Positions 9,846 through 20,834 of a stretch of 64,000 bases of DNA are shown here, piece after piece. Source of the stretch: Trichoderma breve. Lineage: Eukaryota > Ascomycota > Sordariomycetes > Hypocreales > Hypocreaceae. Both the position numbers and the translations under genes were made by a program. The stretch lies in assembly GCF_028502605.1 (NCBI RefSeq), contig NC_079236.1, forward strand, positions 1,736,001 through 1,800,000. The letters run 5' to 3'. Each line of letters starts with the position of its first letter. Positions within the stretch are counted from its first letter, which is position 1. The notes below the pieces were generated by a model. The model ran no database searches. It had not been told where the DNA came from and worked only from the letters and a program-made list of their open reading frames with translations.

Positions 9846-12175
9846 ATGGCGAGCCAGTTCACAGGCCTGCAGATGCGGGTGGTGCTGAGGGATCCTGCTG
9901 AGTACATGCTCACGGGCACGGTGAGCGATGTGCAGGCAGGGAGCAGCCTCACCCTGACAAACGGTAAGCGCGTTCCCTTTACATTTTACTTTGTGTTATT
10001 TGCTTTCTTACTTTACGCCCCGAGGACCACGACATCGAGTGTGCACAAGACTAACCCACCGATACAGTATTCATCGATGCGACGCGCGAGTGGGTTCCTC
10101 ACATTCGAATCGATGCCTCCAACATTGCCGATCTCGAAGAAATTGGTTGCGATGGACCGGATTCGAAGCCGCCAGTCCCAAAATACCCTACCCAACAGTC
10201 ACCCAGTAAACCGCTGGTGCAACCACCCGCGCAGCCAACCCAACCCGCCTTTGTTGATCCAGCTATCCTGAGTCTAGGAAGGCGACCCAAGTCGAGTACC
10301 TTGAGCAATCAAAAGAACCCACCCGAAAAGCAAGGCGATGAGACCGACGCAACGGCGCTGCCGGGAGTCCTGTATGGTATACATGTGGGGCGGCCTTCGC
10401 TCGACTCGGGTGATGATGAGAATACTATTGTGGCGTCGGTTAAGGATTTGAAGATAGATCCAGTACGAGTAGTCATTCCCAAGGATGTGTCCACTAGTAA
10501 ATCTCGACCCTCCAAGGAGGGATCAGGCTCCGCACAACAGCAACAGAAGAAGAAGGCACGGCGCCATCCCAAGGCCCATAAGGAGCATCTAGGCGAAGCG
10601 CAGGTAGCCATTCAAACCCAGGGACATGGAAAAGGCTGGCGGCAGACCCCTATTTTACAGAGCACCGCCTCTTTCCAGCCCTTTAGCTCCCTCAAGCGAA
10701 ATGGCAAGGGCGTCAAGAATCTCAAGGACAATGGATGGGCATCTGAGGATGTCACCGAGGAGATGGGAGAGTTCGACTTCGAAAACAACCTGGCCAAGTT
10801 TGACAAGCACAAGATCTTTGATCAGATGAGGAAAGAAGACCAGGTCGACGATGCGAGCCGCCTTGTAGCACACAACCGCCGGCCTAAGCCCGGAACGGCT
10901 GGAGGCAAAAACCTGCACTACTCTGAGAATGTCCTGGATATGCCTTCGACCTCGCCGGCGCCAAATGCCGACTACTGGAACAGCGAGGCGGATGTTGGGG
11001 CTAACGGATCAGAGAGACTAAGCGGTCGTGAGCCCAAGAATGGCAGCCAGACTGGCAAGCGGCCCGACAGCAAAACTGGAGGTCGGCGTTCACAGTCACG
11101 CAAGGCGAGCACTGCTGCTCCGGTTGGATCGCAGCCCCTTAGTAGGGTCAACTCCAGCCTACGATATCAGGCATCTCGCCGCTCAAGCCCCACGACGGGG
11201 CATCGCAGCACCGACTACGAACAGCAACAGCACCAGCCCGGTCTCTACCTCATTCCTTCAAACCGCCGAGTGGAAACGATATCCACGCTCCAGATGCTCA
11301 ATATCGAGAACATTGCCGCCAACGAGATTGGATTTAGCGAGACCCTGATGGCGGAAAATGCGGGCAGGGGCATCGCCGAGGTGGCAGTTACCGCGCTATC
11401 GGATCCGGCTATGAAAGTTCGGTTCGAGATGGTCGTGGCCGGAGCGTCAAGCGAGGCCACCGTGCGCTCATCTACGATTGTGATTCTTGCCGGTAACAAC
11501 AAGTCAGGCATCCGTGCGCTGGCCGCTGGCCGTCACCTACGAAACAAGAACTTTGACGTGGTTGTGTGTCTGGTCGGCATCGAGCGTGAGCGCGACCTGC
11601 TGGAGGATTTGAGGCGGCAGATCCAGCTCTACAGAAACTTTGGAGGCAAGGTGCTGAGCAAGCACGACTTCTTCGAGTATCTTCGAAAAGGGTCTGCAGC
11701 TCCTAACGGCCTATCCATCTCCCTCATCATCGATGCGTTGCTGGGTCTTACCATGTCGTTTGAAGAGCTGAGAGTGGGTGATCAGGCGTCAGTGTACGAG
11801 CTGATGGAATGGGCAAACCGGAACGAGGCCTTTGTGCTGGCGGTCGATGTTCCTTCGGGGATTGATCCGACAAGCGGCAAGGTTGCCATCATCGACGGTG
11901 GCCACTTGTTCGTCAAACCACGCTACGTTGTCGCTATAGGAGCACCCAAGAAAGGGCTTCTAGAAGTCGTCACACCCCCTCTCCACGATGATCCCTCCCT
12001 ATCAACGAGCATTGCGCAAGAGGATGAATGGCGCCTATTCATTGTTGATTTGGGCCTGGGCAGTGCAATCTGGAGAAAAGCTGGCACCAAAATACGGAGA
12101 GGCATCGAGTTTGACGGTAAATGGGTGCTGGAAATGAAGTACCGCGGAATCGAGGAGGACGAAGACGAAGACTAA
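9846..12175 (+). CDS. edc3: Enhancer of mRNA decapping 3 (Edc3)
   Basis: A scaffold of cytoplasmic P-bodies that activates the Dcp1/Dcp2 decapping enzyme and binds the helicase Dhh1. Two exons (9846-9963, 10068-12175) flank a 104-nt intron (GTAAGC...TACAG). The product is 741 aa. An N-terminal divergent LSm domain spans roughly residues 1-75 and is interrupted by the intron after SLTLTN. A long disordered linker follows. The FDF motif (EFDFENNLAKFDKHKIFDQM) lies near residue 275. A C-terminal YjeF-N Rossmann-like domain (from about 443) carries MLNIENIAANEIGFSE, an NNKSGIRALAAGRHL nucleotide-binding-type turn and AVDVPSGIDPTSG. The order LSm-FDF-YjeF_N is diagnostic for Edc3. The tail is acidic (EEDEDED). 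The start ATG has C/A-rich context and begins the LSm fold directly. Confidence 0.95.
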
Positions 12176-14192
12176 GACCGAAAAACACACACCACTTATA
12201 TACATATAGCTAAACGTTGTTACGAATATCAAGACAGAAGAACCAAAAACAGGATGGGAAAAAAAGGAGGGGACATTGGGTTGAGGAATGTGATAAAGAG
12301 GTTATTATGCATCTGCCTGGCCGGGGATCGGCTTGCGGAGGCTTCTCAAAAGGAGTATAATAGCGAACTGTAATTATAACACAGCATCATGAGGCGTCAA
12401 GAGGAGGTCGAATTCGAGTTTTCGACAAGAATGTATTCTAGCTTGAGGAGGGTTGATACCAATAGCAATACATGGAGGAGAGATTTCTAAACTGAATGGT
12501 TGGCTCGGTGTCTATTATTGTATTCCGCCTCAGGAAAGCTGCTGCGATGGCTACGGTACCTCTTCATTGGACCTATCACTGTACGTGCCAAGGTAAGGTA
12601 AGGTAGCATTGGCTCCCGGGTTTCTAGAAGGTGGTAAGTGAACAAGTACTGGGAGTTAAAGCACGAAACTTGCAACCGCGCGAGACTTGAGTGAGGATAG
12701 AGCAATGCCAAGACTGCGGGATAGCGGAGACAAGCTTTGCCAAGAAGACGGCGCGCTGGGCATGGGCAAAGACGCAAATGGGGGGGGCCTTCTTGCAATT
12801 CGCCGTTCGCGTTCTGGATCTTCCATTTTAAGGGGTCGCTGAAGATTTCTTGGGTTCTGGAATTATGCATGCAAGCACCTTAGTAGGGCCTCTTGGCTGG
12901 GTGGGATGGGTTCATGGCTCATCAATGCTTGTTGCTGCTGTTGTTGTCGTTTTCAACAGGGATGCAACTGGCCGGGGGAGCTGAGATAAACTTATTGTGC
13001 TACTTTATTTTTTCGATGGAGCTCCACAACAAGAGGGTGACAAAAGTTCGCTCGGGGGGCTTATGCCGACTTGCCTCTTTTGTTGTCTGGGATGGTTCGC
13101 CGAGACACGTGGGAGGGCGAAACTCTGTGGCCGATTGGGGAGTTTTTGGCTGTTGGATGAGTTTGATGCATGTAGGACGCTGAGCATTGGTATCTGCATC
13201 TGCAGCTATATCTGCATCTATCTATGCATGGAGTCAATAGCATATACTGTATTTGATAATGGAGGATGGAGGAGTAGTAATAGCGAATTGACGCGAAGCC
13301 ATCTCTGACAAATGTTCCTACGACGCATTACGGCACAGTACCACTGTGCAGACACTGTACTGTGTGCCGCACCCTGAGCCACCGCCGAAGCCCATTGGCC
13401 CAGGCCCTTTGCAGTGCCCCATCCCCGCTCCCAGGACAGGCGCCGCACCACGTTGTACCGCCACCAATACAGTGCAAATTGCCAGCACCGATGTCCAGCT
13501 CCTCGAAAAGGGTCCCCAGGGAAGAACAACACCAAACTCCTCTCTCGGCCCCTCCAAAGACATTCGCTCCGTCTCGACGTTGCCAGATCGATCGCCGACA
13601 TCTACCGCTTCAGCCTTGACGAGTACTCAACTACTGAACGAGACGACGTTTCTCTGCTTTTTGCGATTTGAGCGCACGCGGAAGCCCGGGGCTGAAACAA
13701 AGGGCTTTTTTTTCGCGATCGAATCATTGTTACAAAGTCTATTTTTGACAGCCGCCACTGATTGATATGACACTCGAATTGTTCACGCCACGCTGATATC
13801 GACGTCGACTAATATTCACTGCTGCGATTCGATTTTCGGCTTCCTCCAGACATCTCTCAGAGCGGTGCCGCTGACTCCGCCTGTCCGTTCGATTTCGCGG
13901 ATCGACTCACCATCTCGTCAGCGTGTCTTAGATTTGCGAGGCTACCTGGAGTTTTGCTCCGCCTCTGTCCCGTCAAAGCAGGCGAAATAGGAGAAATAAG
14001 CATTGCCGGGACCTGCTTCGATATCACGTCCACAAGCATCTTCCATGGCGCACCCGCGATAGGACCCCCGACTGGTCACCTCCTCCCTTGTCGTCGCCGT
14101 CTTGCCGGCTGACTCTTTTCGATATCGCTTACGTCTTTTACGCTTTTTGAGATCCCGCTCTTCGATCCGACTCCGATCCCACGATAGCGGCC
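12176..14192. other. Intergenic region with palH promoter and leader
   Basis: About 2 kb without a supportable gene. It begins with an AT-rich EDC3 3' flank. Three same-strand GCCAAG hexamers, matching the PacC consensus GCCARG, occur at 12587, 12707 and 12739. From about 13320 the DNA becomes CT-rich and looks like a long leader with short uORFs at 13767 and 14045. The 127-139-codon frames at 13218-13765 overlap one another on both strands and have no recognisable domain. Confidence 0.55.
13767..14062 (+). promoter_or_regulatory. Two short uORFs upstream of palH
   Basis: The ATG at 13767 opens a frame of nine codons plus stop (13767-13796). The ATG at 14045 opens five codons plus stop (14045-14062). 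They are the only ATGs between 13767 and the palH start, and both terminate before it. If the leader starts upstream of them they could reduce or condition PalH translation. Whether they are in the mature mRNA is not visible. Confidence 0.4.
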
Positions 14193-16667
14193 ATGTCGAT
14201 AACGGCCATGGCCAACGTGGCCCTCGCGGCTACGTCGTCGATGGAGGCGTCCATGGCGCTGTGCACCAGCACGTGGCTGCCGGCCAACGGCATCCTCTCA
14301 CTGGACGGCCAGTCGGACGACGCCATCCTGACGCTGGACAACGACGCCCTGTTCCAGGCGCCCTGCCCGACGGCCACGATCCCGAGCGTCTCTGTCGCTA
14401 TCAGCGACCCGGAGACCACCAGCAGCGGAGGCTCGAGTTTGGACCTGCAGGACCTGGGCGATGGCGATCCGGACGACAGCCCGCACTTTTCCGACTTTCG
14501 AGACCCCTTTTACGCCTCGAGCTTTCCCATCTGCTACGCCCTGGCGGCTACCACCGTTACCGCCTACATGCTCGTTATCATGCTTTTTATCACGCCACGG
14601 TCCTTTTTCGACAGTGGTGTCGTCTATCTTGGTCGCCCCAACAGCTTCACCAACAGCTCCTCGGGAGGTGTGAACATTGGTGGGCGGCCGTGGCTACAGA
14701 AACTAGCCGCCTTGACGGTCGCGATATCTCTAACGATTGCCACGGCGGACACATTCCGAATCGCAAAAATCCAGTACATATGGGGAGTGCAGAATGCAAA
14801 GGTGCTTCAGAACGAGGTCATGGGGAGCACCGAGCTCAAGGCCATCCGCATCGTGTCCGACACGTTTCTCTGGCTCGCACAGGCGCAGACGCTGATCCGC
14901 CTGTTTCCGCGCCATCGCGAGAAAATTATCATCATGTGGGCTGCTTTCTTCCTCATCAGCCTCGATGTCATCTTTAGCGCTCTCAACAGCTTTTTGTACT
15001 CTGACCCGGACAGCATTGGTAATTCCATGCCCAAGAGTTTTGCCCATCCCATCCCAGCGCTGAGTTACCTGTTCCAGCTAGCGCTGGGGGTGCTGTACGC
15101 TGCGTGGGTTGTGTACTACGCAATTATGAAGAAGAGATATGCCTTTTACCATCCCCTGATGAAGAACATGGTTTTGGTGGCCAGCATTTCTCTGGGCGCC
15201 ATCCTAATACCAGTCGTCTTTTTTATACTCGATATTTCAAAGCCAGAGTTTACTGGCTGGGGTGATTATGTGCGTTGGGTTGGTGCGGCGGCAGCCAGTG
15301 TGGTGGTGTGGGAGTGGGTGGAACGAATTGAAGCACTGGAGCGTGAAGAGAAAAAGGACGGAATACTTGGAAGAGAGGTGTTTGATGGAGACGACACGCT
15401 AGAAGTAAACGCATCAGAACTCCCTTGGTCACGAAAGCGAAAGGGATACAAGGTGGAAGGTGGTGGAGGTGATGGCAGAGGAGTGATGGTTACGGAGAGG
15501 GAGCAAAGATCACGAGAAGGCAATGGCTGGCCTGGTGTACCAGCCATGAGCCGCCGAAGCCGGGAAAGAGAGCGTGGTAATGGACATGGCCGCGATGACG
15601 ACGAAACTGGTGGCGGGACAACAGGGGAGAGGACATCAGGACATATCTTGAGACCGCCAGTGTGGCTCACGCGACCTGCCCCGGCCGTAACACAAGCCAG
15701 CAGAACAGACACCACCAGTGCTGCCAGCAGCACCGTTTACGCCGTGAGATACCAGGGAGGCTCCGATGCCCTGGCGAGAGCAGCCGATCTGGCGAGAGCG
15801 ACTCAGATTCAACCCACGACAGAAGCCTCGAGGCCCGAGAATCACCTCCAGAGCCGCCATCATGCTGTGGAAGATGGGGTTTCGACAAGCCAGTCGCCTA
15901 CATCCATCTCTCCAGGGGACTCTCCATCCGTTCACATTGCGATACGGGAGCCGGAGAGGTCGATGGATTTGGAGGCGAACTCTAGCTCGGGCGGCGGTCG
16001 TTGGCAGTCACTACTACGTCGTGGAAACGGCAGCCAGGTCCCTTCGCCGCTGCAATCGCCTAGAGGGCTATCAGATGCCCGGTCAACCTTTACGACAAGA
16101 GCCCGAATCGATACCAACCGATGGGATATCCGGAGCAGGCTGGAAGAGTTTGCTGTGAGTCAAGCTGACAGGATTCGAGAAAGGTTCCGGCCCACGACAG
16201 ACACGGATAATCTCCCCGTAACGGTGATACCGGCGCCAGCACGACGAGGCGCGGCGCTGCAGCAAGTTCTGGAGGAAGAAGGCGAGGAACTAAGCAGCTC
16301 GGCGGCATCGGCCATACGGCGAGCGCGGGGATCCAGCAGCAGCAGCTCTTCCGAGGAGGTGTACGAAGTCAGGGGCCGGAATAACATGGCGCCCAACGCA
16401 TACTCGAGAACGACAGCATCAGCGCACGAGAGGCCCATACCGCCAAACAACCCGCCGCTGTGGCCGGGGGTGCGCAATCGACATCTCTATGACGACGACG
16501 ATTACTCGTATGACGATTCAGTAACGGAAACTTCGTCTGTGATTTCGCAGGAGCACGAGCACGCACATGGACACGAACGGGAACGAGAGCGAGAACGAGA
16601 GTCAGAACCAGACACTGGGCAAGACGACGGACGCACGATACCGCCAGGCGGGCCCGGTGCCTCATAG
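14193..16667 (+). CDS. palH: pH-response sensor PalH/Rim21
   Basis: A plasma-membrane sensor of the alkaline-pH (Pal/Rim) pathway. With the arrestin PalF it triggers ESCRT-linked processing of the transcription factor PacC. Single exon, 824 aa. An extracellular N terminus of about 105 residues is followed by hydrophobic segments starting with YALAATTVTAYMLVIMLFI (about 114-132) and LAALTVAISLTIATADTF, consistent with seven membrane spans to about residue 370. The block TLIRLFPRHREKIIIMWAAF is typical of PalH. After WVGAAAASVVVWEWVERIEAL comes a hydrophilic cytoplasmic tail of about 440 residues, rich in Ser, Arg and Glu and ending in a His/Glu/Arg-rich repeat (HEHAHGHERERERERE). That tail is where PalF binds in studied species. 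ATGs just downstream (such as codon 6) are possible alternative starts. Confidence 0.93.
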   Translation: MSITAMANVALAATSSMEASMALCTSTWLPANGILSLDGQSDDAILTLDNDALFQAPCPTATIPSVSVAISDPETTSSGGSSLDLQDLGDGDPDDSPHFSDFRDPFYASSFPICYALAATTVTAYMLVIMLFITPRSFFDSGVVYLGRPNSFTNSSSGGVNIGGRPWLQKLAALTVAISLTIATADTFRIAKIQYIWGVQNAKVLQNEVMGSTELKAIRIVSDTFLWLAQAQTLIRLFPRHREKIIIMWAAFFLISLDVIFSALNSFLYSDPDSIGNSMPKSFAHPIPALSYLFQLALGVLYAAWVVYYAIMKKRYAFYHPLMKNMVLVASISLGAILIPVVFFILDISKPEFTGWGDYVRWVGAAAASVVVWEWVERIEALEREEKKDGILGREVFDGDDTLEVNASELPWSRKRKGYKVEGGGGDGRGVMVTEREQRSREGNGWPGVPAMSRRSRERERGNGHGRDDDETGGGTTGERTSGHILRPPVWLTRPAPAVTQASRTDTTSAASSTVYAVRYQGGSDALARAADLARATQIQPTTEASRPENHLQSRHHAVEDGVSTSQSPTSISPGDSPSVHIAIREPERSMDLEANSSSGGGRWQSLLRRGNGSQVPSPLQSPRGLSDARSTFTTRARIDTNRWDIRSRLEEFAVSQADRIRERFRPTTDTDNLPVTVIPAPARRGAALQQVLEEEGEELSSSAASAIRRARGSSSSSSSEEVYEVRGRNNMAPNAYSRTTASAHERPIPPNNPPLWPGVRNRHLYDDDDYSYDDSVTETSSVISQEHEHAHGHERERERERESEPDTGQDDGRTIPPGGPGAS

Positions 16668-19405
16668 AGTTCTAGGGTTCTCTCTCTCTTTTCCTCCGTT
16701 GTGTTTGCGTGTTTTACCGTTACGAAGCGTGTAATGAAGTAATCTTGTCTTTGAGCAAGGCGTTTTTGGGGGGTCACGAATTTTTTGTTACTATGTATAT
16801 GCGGTGTTTGAGTCCCTTTCTGATATTTTGGGAGAGGTGTATGAGTATAGTATATAAAAATAGTTGATGGATGGAGATATGGCGATGACGATACCCGGGG
16901 ACTTTTCTGAGGAGAGTGGTTATAAGAGGTTTCTTTGGGAGGAATTATGTGTAGATGCGGGGGATGATTGATTGTGAGATATATGTATTTAGTTTATATT
17001 GATATTCACAATTTCTACCGAATTATGAACTCCTTGCTAGGGTTTATCTGATGGCGATGAAACTATGATTACACCATGAATCTCAAAGCTAAGATCATTC
17101 AAGGCGACATTATGGAGGGCCGCAGGAGACTCGATTGGAGACCTAGCAGTTCATCATGATGCATGATGCATGTCTCGTTCGTGCCTGCCTTCTTTCTACG
17201 AGTACACCACTTAACTCTTCACAGCATTTTAACGTCCCCCCAGGCTGTAGATTAAGACGCCCTCAGATTGCTCCATTACGTCACTTGCCGAAGAGCCAGG
17301 GATTCATCGCAATCACAAGCTCCGTACTCCGTATTCCGCCTGAAAAAGCAGCACCGTCAAGAAAGAACCAAGAATTACATACAGTACAGTATAACAACGG
17401 AGTACATAAGCGGACCATTCGGGTCATCTCAGGCACGAGCTACTCGCGCCACACGGAGCTTTCGCAACGACCATTCCGCCGTGATTTTAGTTTTTAAGGC
17501 GTCTCGGACCCTGAATTCGCTGCAAAGTTCCGACACTTGGGAATAGTATGTATACGCGTAACCGGCTTCCCGTTGAATCCACTGATTTTATGTTGCATAA
17601 GATACAAAAAAAGCGATATATCGTACTTTTGCGCGGATAGTCGGTTATTACGTTGTGCGCTAAGAGGAAATAAGAGAATAGGGAACAAAGGGAAAAACAA
17701 GGCACGGGTGGGCGGCCAGGGGAGACCCCTGCATCCCGTGGTAGGGAAAAAGCGAGCTAGGCCTGGCAGGGATTTGGCATTTGGGACTAAGAAAGAAAAA
17801 CAAATGGGGCGGAAGTGGGACGGGATTGTCAGGGGGGAGAGTTGAAAAGACAGTAGAAGAGGATTTGATGGATGTTATTGATCTGAATGTGTTTTATGGT
17901 GATGAGAGGATTTGGTTATCTGGTTATCTGGTTGGGGGATCGAGAGTAATATTATAAGTACAGTCAGCGAATAAGTACCTGTGTTACAACCTGCATCTGT
18001 TTACACAGAGCGAATGTATTACTAGGTACTAGCCCGTGACGTTTCTTGGCGAATCTACCACTAATAACACCTGGAGCCCGCAGTAATCATACAATGAGCT
18101 GATCAGAGAGACACGGGATGGAGTCTTTCATGAGCAGCGGGAAGAACAAAATTATAGAAGCAAGGCTGTTCTCAGCGATGTGATCTCTTCGCTCTGCTGA
18201 TTACCATGGATTACATCAATAATTCAGGGTCCAGCAGCTGTCAAGAAAATAACTTTCTGCCATCAACGAAGCTTAATGGAACCTTCCGCCATGTCAAGCC
18301 TCTCAATGAGATACAAACAAACAAAACAAACAAGGCTCAATCCGATTTGGCATCTGTCAACAGGGTTAGTTGAGCCGGCACTTCAGTTTCATTCCCTGCT
18401 GTTGGTTATGCACATGTCTGCCGTTACCTAGGCCTACTACTGTAAGGCTCAGGCACAGATTCCCCCCGATACCCATAGAAAAAAAGGCACCTGCCTCGGC
18501 ACTCCCCTGAGTACCCTCTACCTAGCTGCATCCTCACCAACGGCGGTGCGCATCGGTAGGTTCTACTTCTCCGTTGGGGTGATCTGATCTGTGTTTGCCT
18601 CCGCCCAAAATTTTTCCATAGCTGAGGTGCCCTGCACTTTTACTGTACCTTACTGTTTTTTTCTTTTTACTCCTTTGCACTCTTCTTTGTCCTACCCAAT
18701 GCCAGCTTTCTCTCCCTTTACTTGAACCCTAATCTAGATCCCGCCTGTTAGCAGACAACAGCGGCGTCATCGAAAGAAAAAGAAGTCTCCGTCAAATCTC
18801 ACTCGGCGTCTCCACGAACCCCGACTCGACTCGACGCGGCCTCGCCGTCCCGGTCCTGCGTCCTCCCTCTCCTTTTTTTATATCCTTCATCTGCATTTGC
18901 CAATTGGACCAACAGCAGCTGTCGCTTTACTCGTATGCCCAAAAAAATAGACCGCTATTTTTGACACTCGACCCCTCTGACGGTTCATTAGACCGAAGCC
19001 TCTTATTAGTCCCAATTGTGAGACGAGACAAGCGGATAAGCCCACGCGAGTCTCTCACCCCAAGACCACCAATCAATTGCGCTTGCGCCCCGCGACGACA
19101 GGGGTGCACAATAAGAGGCCAGCGATCCTACTTGGAGTAGCAGCGTCTGCTCAGGTTCGACTTTTCGTCCCCTTTTATCCTCCTCCTCCGCCGTGCAGCA
19201 TCCGAACCCTTTCGTCCCCTCTTTTGCTTGTGACAAGAGGCAACTTGCGGCGTTTCGCGACCAACGAAACAAAGCCGCCCCGAAGCTCAACCGAGTCACA
19301 CAGCGTTGGGACGAAACATTCTCGAGGCGACGAACCAGCGGTCGAACTCGAACCAAGACATAAGACAGACAACCAACTCCGTTCGTGCTCGACTACTCGT
19401 ATACA
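16668..19405. other. Intergenic region, palH 3' flank and LAG1 promoter
   Basis: About 2.7 kb without a supportable gene. It includes an AT-rich 3' flank (16700-17050), a stretch with TACTCCGTA (17325-17333), an AT-rich patch around 17570-17660, and a CT-rich region from about 18600 leading into LAG1. Overlapping frames at 19077-19660 on both strands are low-complexity and lie within the probable LAG1 leader. Confidence 0.55.
18935..19405 (+). promoter_or_regulatory. Probable LAG1 leader with one short uORF
   Basis: A uORF of nine codons plus stop runs from 18935 to 18964. After it no ATG occurs on the plus strand until the LAG1 start at 19406, about 470 bases. The octamer TACTCGTA occurs at 18928 (overlapping the uORF start) and again at 19394-19401, immediately before the LAG1 ATG. 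Confidence 0.45.
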
Positions 19406-20834
19406 ATGGCGGGGGTCGAGCCTTTCCCGCTGCTCAACACTTCGGCAGACCAGCTGCACAGTGCTGACGTCAACGTTGCGAGGCGCAGGCGTAAGAGCAG
19501 CGGCCTTGGAGGCGAGATTCGTGCTGGCGACACGGGCGCGCCAGCACTGGCCTCTAGCAGAGTCAGTCTCAATGCCCAGGACTCGGAGGTGAGATGAGAT
19601 GACTTGAGAATTCCCACTGTACGAGGCTTCCGTTTCATCAGGCTGACTTGACCGCCACAATCAACAGCACGACTCGTCTGAGGGCTCAGAAGATGCCTCT
19701 GGCGCTCCCAAGGTTTCCAAGCGCCGTCGCACTCGCGGATTCTTCTCGCAGGCTCGCCAGACCATGGTCAAGCACACCTTTGTCCTGCCCGCCGTCCTGC
19801 TGCTCGTCTTCCTGACTGGCTATGCTGTCAACCCGTCGGAATCCAACCCGCTACACCACTTTCTCTTCTTGTCGTACCCGATGCCCCAGGACGATCCCCT
19901 CAAGCCCATCCACTATGGTAAGGGCAAGTGGGACATTGCGTTCGTCGCCTTCTACACCATCGTCCTGTCCTTTGCTCGCGAGTTCATCATGCAGGAGGTC
20001 TTGCGCCCATTGGCCCGCATGACGGGCCTCAGCAAGGGCAAGCAGGCCCGTCTCATGGAGCAGATGTATACCGCCCTTTACTTTGGCGTCCTTGGACCTG
20101 CTGGCATGTACGTCATGAGCCGCACGCCCGTCTGGTACTTCAACACCCGCGGCATGTACGAGGGCTTCCCCCACCGCTCGCACGAGGGCGTCGTCAAGTT
20201 CTACTACCTCTTCCAGGCTGCCTACTGGGCCCAGCAAGCCATCGTCCTCCTCCTGGGAATGGAGAAGCCGCGAAAGGACTTCAAGGAGCTTGTGGGTCAC
20301 CACATCGTCAGCCTGGCCCTCATCGGCCTGAGCTACCGCTTCCATTTCACCTACATTGGCATCGCCGTCTACATCACCCACGACATTAGTGACTTCTTCC
20401 TCGCCTCGTCCAAGGCTCTCAACTACATCGACCACCCCATTGTTCCTCCTTACTTCGCCAGCTTTGTCGTCGTTTGGATCTACATGCGCCACTTTATCAA
20501 CCTCAAGATCATCTGGTCCCTCTTCACCGAGTTCCGCACCGTTGGTCCCTTTGAGCTCAACTGGGAGACTCAGCAGTACAAGTGCTGGATCAGCCAGTAT
20601 ATCACCACAGCCCTGCTTGCCTCCCTTCAGGCGTTGAACTTGTTTTGGCTCTTCTACATCCTGCGCATCGCCTTCAGATTCATCCGCGATAAGGAGGCGA
20701 CTGATGACCGATCTGAAGACGAAGATGACGATGTCGACGAAAAGCCCGCCTCAACCAAGCCCAATGGCAAGATGGCCGTCCCTTCTCTTGAGGTCCACTA
20801 CGAGGCCGATGAAGACAAGGAGAACAAGCACTAA
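19406..20834 (+). CDS. lag1: Lag1/Lac1-type ceramide synthase
   Basis: A multi-pass ER enzyme that joins fatty acyl-CoA to a sphingoid base to make (dihydro)ceramide. Two exons (19406-19588, 19668-20834) flank a 79-nt intron (GTGAGA...AACAG, phase 0). The product is 449 aa. Residues 1-93 are a polar, basic cytoplasmic extension with an Arg cluster. The first membrane span begins near residue 97 (FVLPAVLLLVFLTGYAV). The TLC/Lag1 domain follows, with EQMYTALYFGVLGPAGMY, LEKPRKDFKELVGHHIV-like spacing with the essential adjacent His-His, and ITHDISDFFLASSKALNY. The C terminus is strongly acidic with a Lys-rich end. An in-frame Met at 19764 could start a shorter form, but the spliced upstream exon is well formed. 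I cannot tell the LagA from the BarA paralogue. Confidence 0.93.

Noticed and set aside
14102..14977. 291-codon plus-strand frame overlapping the start of palH
   Set aside because: It is a shifted reading of palH, rich in Arg/His/Pro as expected for a shadow frame, whereas the palH frame has membrane spans and family motifs.
19851..20492. 213-codon minus-strand frame in LAG1
   Set aside because: Antisense to the conserved TLC domain; composition (Val/Asp/Glu/Gly) reflects the reverse of biased codons.
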